In this document: in pieces, positions 41,639 through 50,184 of the stretch | How the letters are laid out: each line of letters begins with the position of its first letter | Position numbering within the stretch: the stretch's first letter is position 1 | From: Methylonatrum sp040877625 | GTDB taxonomy: Bacteria; Pseudomonadota; Gammaproteobacteria; Nitrococcales; Aquisalimonadaceae | Direction: 5' to 3' | DNA: 64,000 nt | NCBI GenBank assembly: GCA_040877625.1 | Contig: JBBDNK010000024.1 | Span: forward strand, 1-64,000 | Program-made: the position numbers and the translations under genes | Notes under the pieces: generated by a model | The model's database searches: none | Told to the model about the DNA's origin: nothing | Seen by the model: the letters and a program-made list of their open reading frames with translations, nothing else

Positions 41639-42916
41639 TCACTGCAGTGTATTCGGCAACCATAGCGAGATTCCCGGCACATAGGTAATCAGCATGAGCG
41701 CCGCCAGATAAACAAAGACGAACGGGATCACGCCGCGCACCACCCGTACCACGGGCACGTTGAAAATGCTTGTGCTCACGAACAGGTTAAGCCCGAACGG
41801 CGGCGTGAACATGCCGATGGCCAGATTGACGGTCATGATGATGCCGAAATGAATGACGTCGACGCCGACCGCCACCGCCACCGGGAGGAGCAACGGCACG
41901 AGCACGACGATCGCCGAGTTCGGGTCCATGAACATGCCGGCGACGAGGAGGATCAGATTGATCATCAGCAGAACCATCATTGGACTCATGTCCAGTGCCA
42001 TCAATCCGCCCACGATCGTGTCCGGAACGTTTTCAATCACCAGTACGAGGGAGAAGATCGAAGCCGCGGCAACGATTACGAAGATTTTTGCCGTCAGAAA
42101 TGCTGAATCCAGAATGGCATGCCAGAATCCTCTGAGGTTCAGCTCCCTGTAAATGACCATGGACACCAGAACCGCGTAAGCAGCCAGCACCATCGAGGCT
42201 TCCGTGGGTGTAAAGAACCCCGTATAAATGCCGCCGAATATGATGACAGGTGCGCCGAGCGTCCAGATGGCACTCAATGTCGCCTGAAGAACCAGCTTCA
42301 GATCCCACGCCTGATTGGTCGATACAATGGAATGCCGCATTGCGTACCAGACCGAATACACCGCAACCGCCAGCCCGATGAGGATGCCCGGAATCAGGCC
42401 CGCTATGAACAGGGTCCCGACCGAGGCAGGAGCGACCGCCCCGTAGATGATCATGGTGATGCTGGGCGGAATAATGACCGCAATCGCGCCCATCGACGTG
42501 ATCAGCCCAAGCGAAAAATGTTCGCTGTAATTACTCTCCCGCAAGCCCGGATAGAGCACCTTGCCGACCCCTGCCACGGTGGCGGTGCTCGAGCCCGAAA
42601 TGGCGCCGAAAACCTCGCTGGCGGCAATCGTCGTCACGGGCACACCCCCGGGCACTTTGCCCAGCAGCGTCGCTATCCAGAGAACCAGGCGCTTCGACAT
42701 TCCGCCACGGACCATCACTTCCGCCGCGAATATGAACCCCGGTACCGCCAGCAGCGCATAGACATTGAGGCTGCTGAACATCCGGGAGGCCAGCATCTCC
42801 GGTGGAATGTCCGCCGGCGATAGCGAGAGCACTGCGACTGACAATGCCAGCAGCACCAGCCAGATCGGAAAGCCGAGCAGTAGCAGCACGACAACCGCGA
42901 TACCGATGAAGACCAT
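41639..42916 (-). CDS. dctM: TRAP transporter large permease (DctM), operon B
   Basis: A 425-aa DctM subunit with 12 or so hydrophobic segments. FGAISGSSTATVAGVGKVLYP, IIPPSITMIIYGAVAP and FTPPFGLNLFVSTSIFNVP are family motifs. It is the last gene of operon B and partners the DctQ at 42962-43546. It is a homologue of, but not identical to, the DctM at 35653-36924. Confidence 0.95.
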   Translation of the reverse strand: MVFIGIAVVVLLLLGFPIWLVLLALSVAVLSLSPADIPPEMLASRMFSSLNVYALLAVPGFIFAAEVMVRGGMSKRLVLWIATLLGKVPGGVPVTTIAASEVFGAISGSSTATVAGVGKVLYPGLRESNYSEHFSLGLITSMGAIAVIIPPSITMIIYGAVAPASVGTLFIAGLIPGILIGLAVAVYSVWYAMRHSIVSTNQAWDLKLVLQATLSAIWTLGAPVIIFGGIYTGFFTPTEASMVLAAYAVLVSMVIYRELNLRGFWHAILDSAFLTAKIFVIVAAASIFSLVLVIENVPDTIVGGLMALDMSPMMVLLMINLILLVAGMFMDPNSAIVVLVPLLLPVAVAVGVDVIHFGIIMTVNLAIGMFTPPFGLNLFVSTSIFNVPVVRVVRGVIPFVFVYLAALMLITYVPGISLWLPNTLQ

Positions 42917-42961
42917 AAGATTCCAACCTCTTCGACGCCAGGCTGCGGCCCTGGCGAAGCG

Positions 42962-43546
42962 TTAATCAACTGAGTCCGGGGAGCGAACTCGATCACGCAC
43001 AATATCCATGCCCCAGAGCGCGTACGCGATGACTGCCAGGGCAAGTCCAAGCGGCACCGCCGCATAGCCGGTCCAGGCGTGCAGGTATCCGCTCAGGCTC
43101 ATCTCACTGAACTCATAGGCCATGACGGTAAAGCCCGTTGCGAGATAGCTGAAATAGCCGGCAAGCGAAATCCCCGTGATCGCAATACAGATATCCACCA
43201 CCTTTTTCACCAAAGGCGGCATGAACTGGCGCAGGACATCGACGCTGATATGGCTGTTCTGCCGGGCAAGGACGGTGGCGCCGAGAAAGACCGACCAGAT
43301 CAGAAAATAGCGCGATACTTCCTCGAGCCACGGTATGGGCAGATCGACGACTTCGCGCAGAATTACCGCTGAGAATACGGACACCAGCATCGCAACGAAG
43401 GCCACGCCAGTGACAAGTTTCAGAAAACCGAAGAACAGCCTGTCCGCGTAGTCGAACACCACCATGGGCAGCCGCCAGCCACCACCGGTTCCGGCGGAAG
43501 CGGCCTTCCTCGCTGGCTTCGGCTCATGTTCTTTAGAGTCGCTCAT
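42962..43546 (-). CDS. dctQ: TRAP transporter small permease (DctQ), operon B
   Basis: A 194-aa protein; the ATG at 43546 (MSDSKEHEPK) has GGAGAG upstream. An in-frame extension to 43699 crosses an intercistronic hairpin and is unlikely to be coding. After a charged N-terminal tail, four hydrophobic segments follow, with LPIPWLEEVSRYFLIWSVFLGA and NSHISVDVLRQF as DctQ features. Confidence 0.9.
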   Translation of the reverse strand: MSDSKEHEPKPARKAASAGTGGGWRLPMVVFDYADRLFFGFLKLVTGVAFVAMLVSVFSAVILREVVDLPIPWLEEVSRYFLIWSVFLGATVLARQNSHISVDVLRQFMPPLVKKVVDICIAITGISLAGYFSYLATGFTVMAYEFSEMSLSGYLHAWTGYAAVPLGLALAVIAYALWGMDIVRDRVRSPDSVD

Positions 43547-43645
43547 GGTGCTCTCCAGGTAGTCCGAGGCACAGTCCCGATGGTCAGAGTACCTGAATTC
43601 ATCGCATTCATCGGAATTCCGGAAGGTACCCATGAAACGCCGGCA

Positions 43646-43689
43646 ACGCCGCCGCCGACCTGCCCTTGATGGCAGATCGGCGGCGGCGT
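43646..43689 (-). promoter_or_regulatory. Intercistronic hairpin between dctP and dctQ (operon B)
   Basis: A perfect 13-bp stem (ACGCCGCCGCCGA and TCGGCGGCGGCGT) with an 18-nt loop, 19 bp after the dctP stop. It lacks a T-run, as does the hairpin at the same place in the third TRAP operon (37439-37466). Confidence 0.65.
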
Positions 43690-43707
43690 GGTCCGTCACT
43701 CTGGGTT

Positions 43708-44733
43708 TTATCGTGCGAGCTTCTCGACGTCATTCAACAGCATCTTGAGCACAGGTCCCTTGACGCTGTCGGCCTCGGTCTCGGCCCAGATACCCTGCCT
43801 GTTGAGCTCCCGCAGACTATCCCGATCAGCCTCGGAGAGCTCGATCAGGTTAATCCGCGAATCCTCGGCAAGGGTCTTCAGTGCATCGGTCTGCGCTTCT
43901 ACATAGGCAACAGTGCCGATCGATTCCACTTCACGCCCGGCGTCGTCGACTACCTTCTTCAGATCATCAGGCAGCCCGTCGTACCAGCGTTTGCTGACCG
44001 CGATGTACTGAACCAGCCCGACGTGGTTGGTCATCAGCACATTGCGCGCATGCTCATGATATTTGACGCGCAGCGTGACATCGGCGGGGAGGTCGAAACC
44101 GTCCAGAACACCCTGCTGGACCGAGGTGTAGATCTCGGGCAACGACATATGAATGGCGCGTGCGCCCCAGTCGTTCACGGTCTGCGTGTGTTCCTTGCCG
44201 GCAATCGTACGGATGCGCTTGCCGTCCAGATCATCGATGCCCGTGACGTCCGGGTTGAGGAAGATCTGGTTCGGCCCGATGCCGAAGAAAGAGACGATAT
44301 GGAAGCCTCGCTCCGCTGCGAGCTTCTTGATCTCCTGCGCGGCTTCACCCCGCATGACGCGGGTGATGTTCTCAATCATTTCACCCGCGTCGTCGCCGGG
44401 GAAGATCCAGGGCAGCGCGAGCACGCCGGCCTGCGGCACGAACTGGGTCAGGTAGCCGGTCGGGTTGATGTTGGCCTGAATCGAGCCAAGCTGCAGGCCT
44501 CGCATCACTTCGTCATTGCTGCCGAGGGAAGCGGAGGAATAGAGCCGTCCGTCGATTTTTCCGTCCGAGTTTTCCCGGATCAGGTCAATGAACTTCTGCC
44601 CCATCGCCTCCTGGGCGTCGTTGGACGTGATATTACCCATCCGCAGCGGGTAGGAATCATCCGCCTGCGCACCAGCAACCGGCAGCGCAATCAGCGCCGA
44701 CAGCAGCAAGCTGGAAAGCAACTTCGTCTTCAT
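43708..44733 (-). CDS. dctP: TRAP substrate-binding protein (DctP), operon B
   Basis: A 341-aa periplasmic protein; the ATG at 44733 follows GGAGGAG and opens a signal peptide (LLSSLLLSALIALPVAGAQA). The EAMGQKFIDLIRENSDGKIDGRLYSSASLG region and GKRIRTIAGKEHTQTVNDWG are DctP-like. It supplies a small organic anion to the DctQM pair. It is downstream of the isochorismatase-like gene in operon B. Confidence 0.92.
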   Translation of the reverse strand: MKTKLLSSLLLSALIALPVAGAQADDSYPLRMGNITSNDAQEAMGQKFIDLIRENSDGKIDGRLYSSASLGSNDEVMRGLQLGSIQANINPTGYLTQFVPQAGVLALPWIFPGDDAGEMIENITRVMRGEAAQEIKKLAAERGFHIVSFFGIGPNQIFLNPDVTGIDDLDGKRIRTIAGKEHTQTVNDWGARAIHMSLPEIYTSVQQGVLDGFDLPADVTLRVKYHEHARNVLMTNHVGLVQYIAVSKRWYDGLPDDLKKVVDDAGREVESIGTVAYVEAQTDALKTLAEDSRINLIELSEADRDSLRELNRQGIWAETEADSVKGPVLKMLLNDVEKLAR

Positions 44734-44809
44734 ATGCAATCTCCTCCACATTCAATTTCTGACCAGATTCGTCTGGTGCAGGACTTTTCTAGCCACGCTT
44801 TATGGAACT

Positions 44810-45460
44810 TCAGTTGCCCTGATTTACAGCCTCTCTCTTTTCTACTTCTTTCCAATTCCGAAGAATGTCTTCACTGGATGCGACAGACCCGAAATAACGG
44901 TCAAGCGTGAACAGCGCCGCGTCGTGTTCCTGTTGCGAATTCGCCGCGCAGCAATCGGCGGCGGTAACCACAAAGTAATCCTTCATGAACGCGTCGCGCG
45001 CCGTCGACTCGACGCAGACATTGGTGACGACGCCGGCAACAACCAGCGTGCGGACCTCCAGGGCGCGCAGACACAGATCAAGCTCGGTATCCACAAATGC
45101 ACTGTAACGATGCTTGACTATAAGGCGATCATCGGACGTCGGCGCGACGCCATGGAACTCGGCGCCCCAACTACCCTCCGCACAGGTCGGCAACTCCTGG
45201 GCGCTTGGCCCCACCTTCACCCGTTGCCGCCAGGAAGGCGAATCCGTCCAGACACCGTTTTCCATACGGATGAAAAAGATCGGCACCTGCCACGCCCTTG
45301 CCCCGGCAATTAGCTGGTCGAGGTTATCAACGAGTTCGTTAACCGGCGGCGAAAGCTGAACGCCCCGCTTGGCGAAGCCGCCTTGCGGATGGCAGAAGTC
45401 ATTCTGCATGTCGACGACAAGCAGCGCTGACGGCTGCGATAACAAGCTGGATAAACTCAC
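44810..45460 (-). CDS. Cysteine hydrolase, isochorismatase family
   Basis: A 216-aa protein with the triad Asp in LLVVDMQNDFC, Lys in LIVKHRYSAFVD and Cys in VTNVCVESTARDAF. The non-proline cis peptide segment is AGVVTN. I start it at the GTG (45460) preceded by GGGGAG; another GTG lies 39 bp upstream. The group includes ureidoacrylate amidohydrolase RutB and N-carbamoyl or amide hydrolases such as nicotinamidase. Between the LLM monooxygenase and dctP of operon B, it likely hydrolyses an amide or carbamoyl intermediate. Confidence 0.88.
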   Translation of the reverse strand: MSLSSLLSQPSALLVVDMQNDFCHPQGGFAKRGVQLSPPVNELVDNLDQLIAGARAWQVPIFFIRMENGVWTDSPSWRQRVKVGPSAQELPTCAEGSWGAEFHGVAPTSDDRLIVKHRYSAFVDTELDLCLRALEVRTLVVAGVVTNVCVESTARDAFMKDYFVVTAADCCAANSQQEHDAALFTLDRYFGSVASSEDILRNWKEVEKREAVNQGN

Positions 45461-45526
45461 GGCCCTGACTCCCCGGTTTACTGCGGCGCTTTCACGCACC
45501 TATATTTTCTTTTCCGTGCGGCCCGC

Positions 45527-46666
45527 TCAGCCCCGCAGATGCGGCATTACTTCGGCGGCGAACATCTCCATGTTGCGCTTGGCAAGGTCGTCCGGAAGCG
45601 TGCCGAACTGCAGCATCGGTACGAAGATACCCAGATCGGTTTCTTCCCGGATACGCTCGATCTGCCCAAGTACTTGCTGTGGCGTACCGATCAATGCGGT
45701 CCCAAGCTCCATGATCTTCTCGAGCGGCTGGAACTCCATGCCGATGCCGGACCGTGCCCCCATAATCTTCTTCATCGATGCCTTGGACGTATACCCCGGT
45801 GGCAGCAACATTTCCATTGGCAGGGTCAGGTAGTTGTTGAACAGCGATTCTATTCCCGCCCGTGCCTCATTGCGCGCCTTTTCCTCGGTCTCCGCAACGT
45901 ACACCGGTGCCGCCCAGCCCATCTGTCCCGCTGCCGCCTCATAGCCGTACTGCCTGGCCTGCTCACGATAGAGATTGAGGTTGCGGATGACCGACTGCTG
46001 CGGCGAGAAGGTGATCAGGAACGGATACTTGCGCTCCGGCGCCGCCGCCCACTCGATGGTCTCCGCCGAACCCTGGGACGGAATCCAGATCGGCGGATGC
46101 GGATCCTGATACACGCGCGGCCAGAGATTGACGTACTTGAAGTTGTAGTGCAGGCCATCCCACTGGAACGGCCCCTCGTGCGTCCACGCCTTGACGATGA
46201 GATCGTGCGCTTCATGGAAGCGCTCGTGCGAGAACGCCGGATTGACCCCGGAGGCGTGGTACTCGGCACCGATACCACGAACGAAGCCGGAGATGATCCG
46301 CCCCCGCGACAGATTGTCGAGCATGGCGAATTCTTCGGCGATGTATAAGGGGTTGCTGACCAGCGGCAGCGCCCGGCCAAGTATCGCGATTTCCACCTTT
46401 TTGGTACGTTGAATCAAGGCGCTCGCAATCAGGTTCGGCGCCGGCATCAGCCCGTACGCGGTCTGGTGGTGTTCATTGACGCCGACACCGTCGAAACCCA
46501 GCTCTTCCGAGTAGGCCAGCAGGTCGATGAAGCTCTCGTACTCGGACGCACCCTTTTCCGGGTCATAGAAGCTGTTCGGCAGAACAACCCAGGCAGAACG
46601 CTTCTTCTTGGCTTCCGCGAGGTCCAGCGGCCGATAGGGCATGAGCGTGAAGTTCATTATTTTCAT
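45527..46666 (-). CDS. LLM-class flavin-dependent monooxygenase, operon B
   Basis: A 379-aa luciferase-like TIM barrel; the ATG at 46666 has AAGGAGG upstream and overlaps the hydrolase stop. Signature segments are VNEHHQTAYGLMP, IAILGRALPL and FVRGIGAEYHASGVNP, shared with the paralogue at 28202-29371. It needs reduced FMN, presumably from the flavodoxin-type reductase at 47589-48191. It is coupled to the hydrolase and followed by the isochorismatase-like gene. Confidence 0.9.
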   Translation of the reverse strand: MKIMNFTLMPYRPLDLAEAKKKRSAWVVLPNSFYDPEKGASEYESFIDLLAYSEELGFDGVGVNEHHQTAYGLMPAPNLIASALIQRTKKVEIAILGRALPLVSNPLYIAEEFAMLDNLSRGRIISGFVRGIGAEYHASGVNPAFSHERFHEAHDLIVKAWTHEGPFQWDGLHYNFKYVNLWPRVYQDPHPPIWIPSQGSAETIEWAAAPERKYPFLITFSPQQSVIRNLNLYREQARQYGYEAAAGQMGWAAPVYVAETEEKARNEARAGIESLFNNYLTLPMEMLLPPGYTSKASMKKIMGARSGIGMEFQPLEKIMELGTALIGTPQQVLGQIERIREETDLGIFVPMLQFGTLPDDLAKRNMEMFAAEVMPHLRG

Positions 46667-47445
46667 GCGGAAACCTCCTTCAGAAATTTCTTGATATCTT
46701 CGGCAACACGCTCCTGTTGCTCGATCTGAGGCAGGTGACCACACTCGGGGATGCGCATGGCGCTGGCTTGCGGCAGCTTTTCCGCCCACAGATCGGCATA
46801 GGCCGCCGGAAGAATCCTGTCCTCCTCACCCCATATCACGCGGGCCGGCATCCGCACGCGATGCAGCCACTTCTCCAGGTCCGGGTTGAACAACCGCGGC
46901 TGCCAGGCAAGCTTGGCGAAGCTGTAACGGTTTTTGACCTGAATCTCGAGTTCTTCCTCGTTCGCCACCCTGGCCAGCATCTTCTCGGCGAAGGCCTGTG
47001 AGTGAAACAGATTCCGTGCGTGCTCCTCCTGCGTCCACAGGAAGTTGTCCCCGACCGGCACATCCGGAATGCGGATTCCCGCCGGCGAAATTAGCGTTAG
47101 GCTCTTGATTCGCGTGCTGTTTCGTACCGCCAGTTCGGCCGCGATCCAGCCACCAAGCGAGTGGCCGACCAGGTGAATACCGGACAGATCCAACTGCTCG
47201 ATGAGGTCGAGATAGAACATCGCCACATCGGGAATGCTTCTGATCCATTGCGGGTCGTCCGAGCTGCCGAAGCCCGGGTGATCCGGCACGAGCAGCGCGT
47301 GCTCGGCGGCCAGTTGATCGAAGAAGGGCAGCCAGTCGAGCACACCGCCGGCACCGTGCAGAAACAGCACCGGCTCACCTTTGCCCTTTTTACGGAGATG
47401 GATCCCGACGTCACGGACCCTGACTTCTTCGGTGGAATACTGCAT
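46663..47445 (-). CDS. Alpha/beta-fold hydrolase, operon B
   Basis: A 260-aa hydrolase started at ATG 47445 (MQYSTEEV). Nucleophile S96 is in VGHSLGGW, acid in IWGEEDRILP, histidine in ECGHLPQIE, and the oxyanion loop in LHGAGGV. It is paralogous to the hydrolase of operon A and coupled in the same way (ATGA) to an LLM monooxygenase, so the pair acts as a module. Confidence 0.9.
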   Translation of the reverse strand: MQYSTEEVRVRDVGIHLRKKGKGEPVLFLHGAGGVLDWLPFFDQLAAEHALLVPDHPGFGSSDDPQWIRSIPDVAMFYLDLIEQLDLSGIHLVGHSLGGWIAAELAVRNSTRIKSLTLISPAGIRIPDVPVGDNFLWTQEEHARNLFHSQAFAEKMLARVANEEELEIQVKNRYSFAKLAWQPRLFNPDLEKWLHRVRMPARVIWGEEDRILPAAYADLWAEKLPQASAMRIPECGHLPQIEQQERVAEDIKKFLKEVSA

Positions 47446-47588
47446 GGTCTCTATCGCCTCCAGTGAGTTTGTTGTTGGCGCGCCGCTTCTATTGGCAGTC
47501 GCGTATTCCGGATACGGACAGACAACTCGCCCGTTGGAACAGTCAATCAACGCCGGCGTCCGCCGGATTTAGCATTTGCAGTCGAAAC

Positions 47589-48191
47589 TCAAGTTCCCGT
47601 CCTGCGCTGAAGACTGCCACCGGCCAGTGCGCGTTGCGCCAGGGCGAACTGCACCACTTGTCGACCAACTGTCTGAAGCTGAAACTCGGCGGACGCATCA
47701 ATACACCCGCCATCCTCGCCGAACACCTTCAGTTCGGTGTTCAGCATCGCCCCGAGCGGTGTGGGCCAACCGCGCAGCGCATGAACAATGGCACGCATGG
47801 CGGCCAGCGTCTGTCCCGGCCCCTGCCATCCGGCCGCGCCGGCAATCAGGCCCACCGCGCGTCCATCGAGATAGGGACGCTCGTCCTCACGGAGGTCTTC
47901 CGTGTAGTCCAGCGCATTCTTGATCAGGCCCGAGATGGAGCCGTGATAGGACGGCGACGAGAAAATGTAACCGTCCGCACGCCTGAACAGATCAACCAGC
48001 TTGCGCGCGGCATCCGTCCGCTCCGGCCGTTCCGGTGCATACAGGGGCAGCTCCAGCTCCGGGCCCGCCATCATGGCGGTCCGGGCGCCCATCGCTTCCG
48101 CCGCACGCAGACTCACGAGCAGTGCCTTCTCGGTAGACGATCCGGCGCGCGTCGTGCCGCCTATACCCAATATCAATGGCTGCGTGTTCAT
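47589..48191 (-). CDS. NADPH-dependent FMN reductase, flavodoxin fold
   Basis: A 200-aa protein of the NADPH:FMN/azoreductase type: LGIGGTTRAGSSTEKALLVSLR at the FMN phosphate loop and SPSYHGSISGLIKNALDY for the isoalloxazine site. It can provide reduced FMN for the LLM enzyme of the same operon, filling the role the HpaC-type reductase has in operon A. The start overlaps the Nudix stop by ATGA. Confidence 0.9.
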   Translation of the reverse strand: MNTQPLILGIGGTTRAGSSTEKALLVSLRAAEAMGARTAMMAGPELELPLYAPERPERTDAARKLVDLFRRADGYIFSSPSYHGSISGLIKNALDYTEDLREDERPYLDGRAVGLIAGAAGWQGPGQTLAAMRAIVHALRGWPTPLGAMLNTELKVFGEDGGCIDASAEFQLQTVGRQVVQFALAQRALAGGSLQRRTGT

Positions 48192-48817
48192 GGAAGGATA
48201 CTCCTGATGTTGTACTGGCCGTCCATGCGGGATTCCGCATCAACGCGACGGACGTCATCGTGACTGGTGGTGGCGGCGTTCAAGTGCTCAAGCGCCAGAA
48301 ACAGCGCGGCGATGGTTCGGGCCTCGGTCAGCTCCGCCTTTGCCAGCAGGGCCGGCAACTCACGAATCGGCCAGGGCACGACCTCCAGAGCCTCCGGCTC
48401 GTCGCCCTGCAGATCATCCGGGTGCAGATCCTGCGCCAGAATGACCTGCGTCGCGTGCGACAGATAGCTCGGCGCAATGCTGAGCTGCTGCAAAAAAACA
48501 AAGCTGCGAGCCGAGTAGCCGGCCTCCTCGCGCAGTTCCCGGTTGGCGGCTTCAATGCAGTTTTCTCCCTGCTCGAGCCGCCCTTCCGGCAGGCAAAGTT
48601 CGTATCGGTCGGTACCGGCCGCGTATTCCCGGATCAACAGCACCGTACCATCCGCCAGCATCGGCACAATCAGCACGGCGTCCACGTCCAGACCGGAGCA
48701 GACCCGCTCGTACTCCACCTCGACGCCGTTGGCAAAGCGGAGATTAACCGCCTCCACATGAAAGAAGCGGGTGCGGGCCAGGGTTTTCGTCTGCAGGGTT
48801 TGCGGCTTTCGGGTCAT
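48188..48817 (-). CDS. NudE-like Nudix hydrolase, operon B
   Basis: A 209-aa Nudix protein from ATG 48817 (MTRKPQTLQT). The Nudix box is GRLEQGENCIEAANRELREEAG, with one acidic-for-acidic variation of the usual pattern. The ARTRFFHVEAVNLRFANGVE start and GDEPEALEVVPW segment are NudE-like. It is paralogous to the Nudix gene of operon A and overlaps the FMN reductase start. It is the first gene of operon B. Confidence 0.85.
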   Translation of the reverse strand: MTRKPQTLQTKTLARTRFFHVEAVNLRFANGVEVEYERVCSGLDVDAVLIVPMLADGTVLLIREYAAGTDRYELCLPEGRLEQGENCIEAANRELREEAGYSARSFVFLQQLSIAPSYLSHATQVILAQDLHPDDLQGDEPEALEVVPWPIRELPALLAKAELTEARTIAALFLALEHLNAATTSHDDVRRVDAESRMDGQYNIRSILP

Positions 48818-49101
48818 TACACCGTTTCCAGACTGCTTGCTCGGCGATTGCGATGGTATCGCGGGCACCCAGTTGCCATGGCAACTCACATTACGCTAAC
48901 GTTTGCAGGAGGCCGCGTCAATCGAATCTTCAAAGCCGATTCACAACTGACAATCGTCGTTCTCGATGATAAGCGGCCGCCGCCATTGAAGCAGCATGTC
49001 GACGAGGTATTGTGGTCTGGTCGCGCACTATGGTGCTAGGCTAAAAACGCATCTGGCGGCTCACGCCAGCCGGCAGCAAACCAACCGGTAGACTATTCTC
49101 G

Positions 49102-49626
49102 ATGACCAATAGAATGGACACAATGGAGCGCGCCACCAGCGCCGAGCTAGCGGACAGGCCCACCACGCTCAACCTCGATACGCATATCCCGGCCCTGCTG
49201 ACCTGGGTGGCCAACAAGCTCGGCCGCGGCGCGTCCGCGGAGTACAGAAGCAAGTTCGGCGTCGGCGTCACGGAGTGGCGCGTGATCGCCCTGCTCGCCA
49301 TTGAGCCCGAAATCAGCGCCAATCGCATCGTTGAAGTGATCGGGCTCAACAAGGGCGCTACCAGTCGCAGCCTGCGGATGCTGGAATCACGCGGCCTCGT
49401 GTCGATCCGCGCAAGCGGCAACGGCCGCAACAACATCAATGCCCTCACCGAGGCCGGCCGTCAGTTGCATGACCGTATATTGCCGGTCGCACTGGCGCGG
49501 GAACAGCGGCTTGTGGGCTGCCTGTCCCAGGACGAGCTCAATCAACTGATTGCTACTCTTCACCGGCTGCACGCGAGCCTGCCCAAGGTCGATGGCGGCC
49601 CGGAAAATCAGGATCAGGACGGCTAG
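49102..49626 (+). CDS. MarR-family transcriptional regulator 1
   Basis: A 174-aa winged helix protein: FGVGVTEWRVIALLAIEPEISANRIVEVIGLNKGATSRSLRMLESRGLV (about 50-100) is the HTH, followed by a wing. It is divergent from operon B, 284 bp away, and may repress it. It is followed after 9 bp by a second MarR gene. Confidence 0.9.
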   Translation: MTNRMDTMERATSAELADRPTTLNLDTHIPALLTWVANKLGRGASAEYRSKFGVGVTEWRVIALLAIEPEISANRIVEVIGLNKGATSRSLRMLESRGLVSIRASGNGRNNINALTEAGRQLHDRILPVALAREQRLVGCLSQDELNQLIATLHRLHASLPKVDGGPENQDQDG

Positions 49627-49635
49627 CGCCAGTTC

Positions 49636-50184
49636 ATGGCAAAGCGCGCGCCAATCCAGACTGCACAGCGTGCCGGGCGCGGCGGCCGGAGCGCGGATGA
49701 TCCACCCGATTCAGGCTGGCGCACACGAAACATCGGCCGCCTCCTGAACAACGCCGTCATTCGCTTCGAGTCACGCATACTGCAAAGGATGGCGGAACTG
49801 GGCCAGGGCCAATGCAGCCTTAGCCACATCAACGTGACGCGCAATCTTGACCTTGAAGGCACGCGCGCCACGGAGCTTGCCAGACGCGCCAGCATGACCA
49901 AACAATCGATGGCGGAACTGATCAATCAACTGGAAACGCTGGGCTTGATCATGCGTGTTCCGGACCCGTCGGATCGGCGCGCGCGGCTGGTCCGTTTTAC
50001 CGAAGCGGGGCTTGTCTGGATGGATGCATTTCGCGGTGCATTGGCCGACGCCGAACACGACATGCAACACGTCATGGGCAAGGACGCGTTCGCGACCTTG
50101 CGAACGGCGCTAAGCGCCTACGACAGGGACTGCCGAAACGGCGGGTCTACCCGGACCCACCACCGGTCAGGCGACGAAGTATGA
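49636..50184 (+). CDS. MarR-family transcriptional regulator 2
   Basis: A 182-aa winged helix protein with ATELARRASMTKQSMAELINQLETLGLIMRVPDPSDRRARLVRFT as the HTH and wing. The first 30 residues are basic and disordered-looking. It overlaps the convergent FAD monooxygenase gene by 38 bp. Its close spacing after MarR 1 suggests one transcript; each may control one of the neighbouring catabolic units. Confidence 0.88.
   Translation: MAKRAPIQTAQRAGRGGRSADDPPDSGWRTRNIGRLLNNAVIRFESRILQRMAELGQGQCSLSHINVTRNLDLEGTRATELARRASMTKQSMAELINQLETLGLIMRVPDPSDRRARLVRFTEAGLVWMDAFRGALADAEHDMQHVMGKDAFATLRTALSAYDRDCRNGGSTRTHHRSGDEV

Noticed and set aside
43546..43699. 51-residue N-terminal extension of the operon B DctQ
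   Set aside because: It would run through the 13-bp hairpin, and a good ribosome site lies just before the ATG at 43546.
28202..46666. LLM enzymes as RutA or as luciferase subunits
   Set aside because: Their motifs (NEHHQTAYGLMP) fit the general LuxA-like oxidoreductase class. They lack the RutA pattern, and there is no luxB, luxCDE or light-related context.
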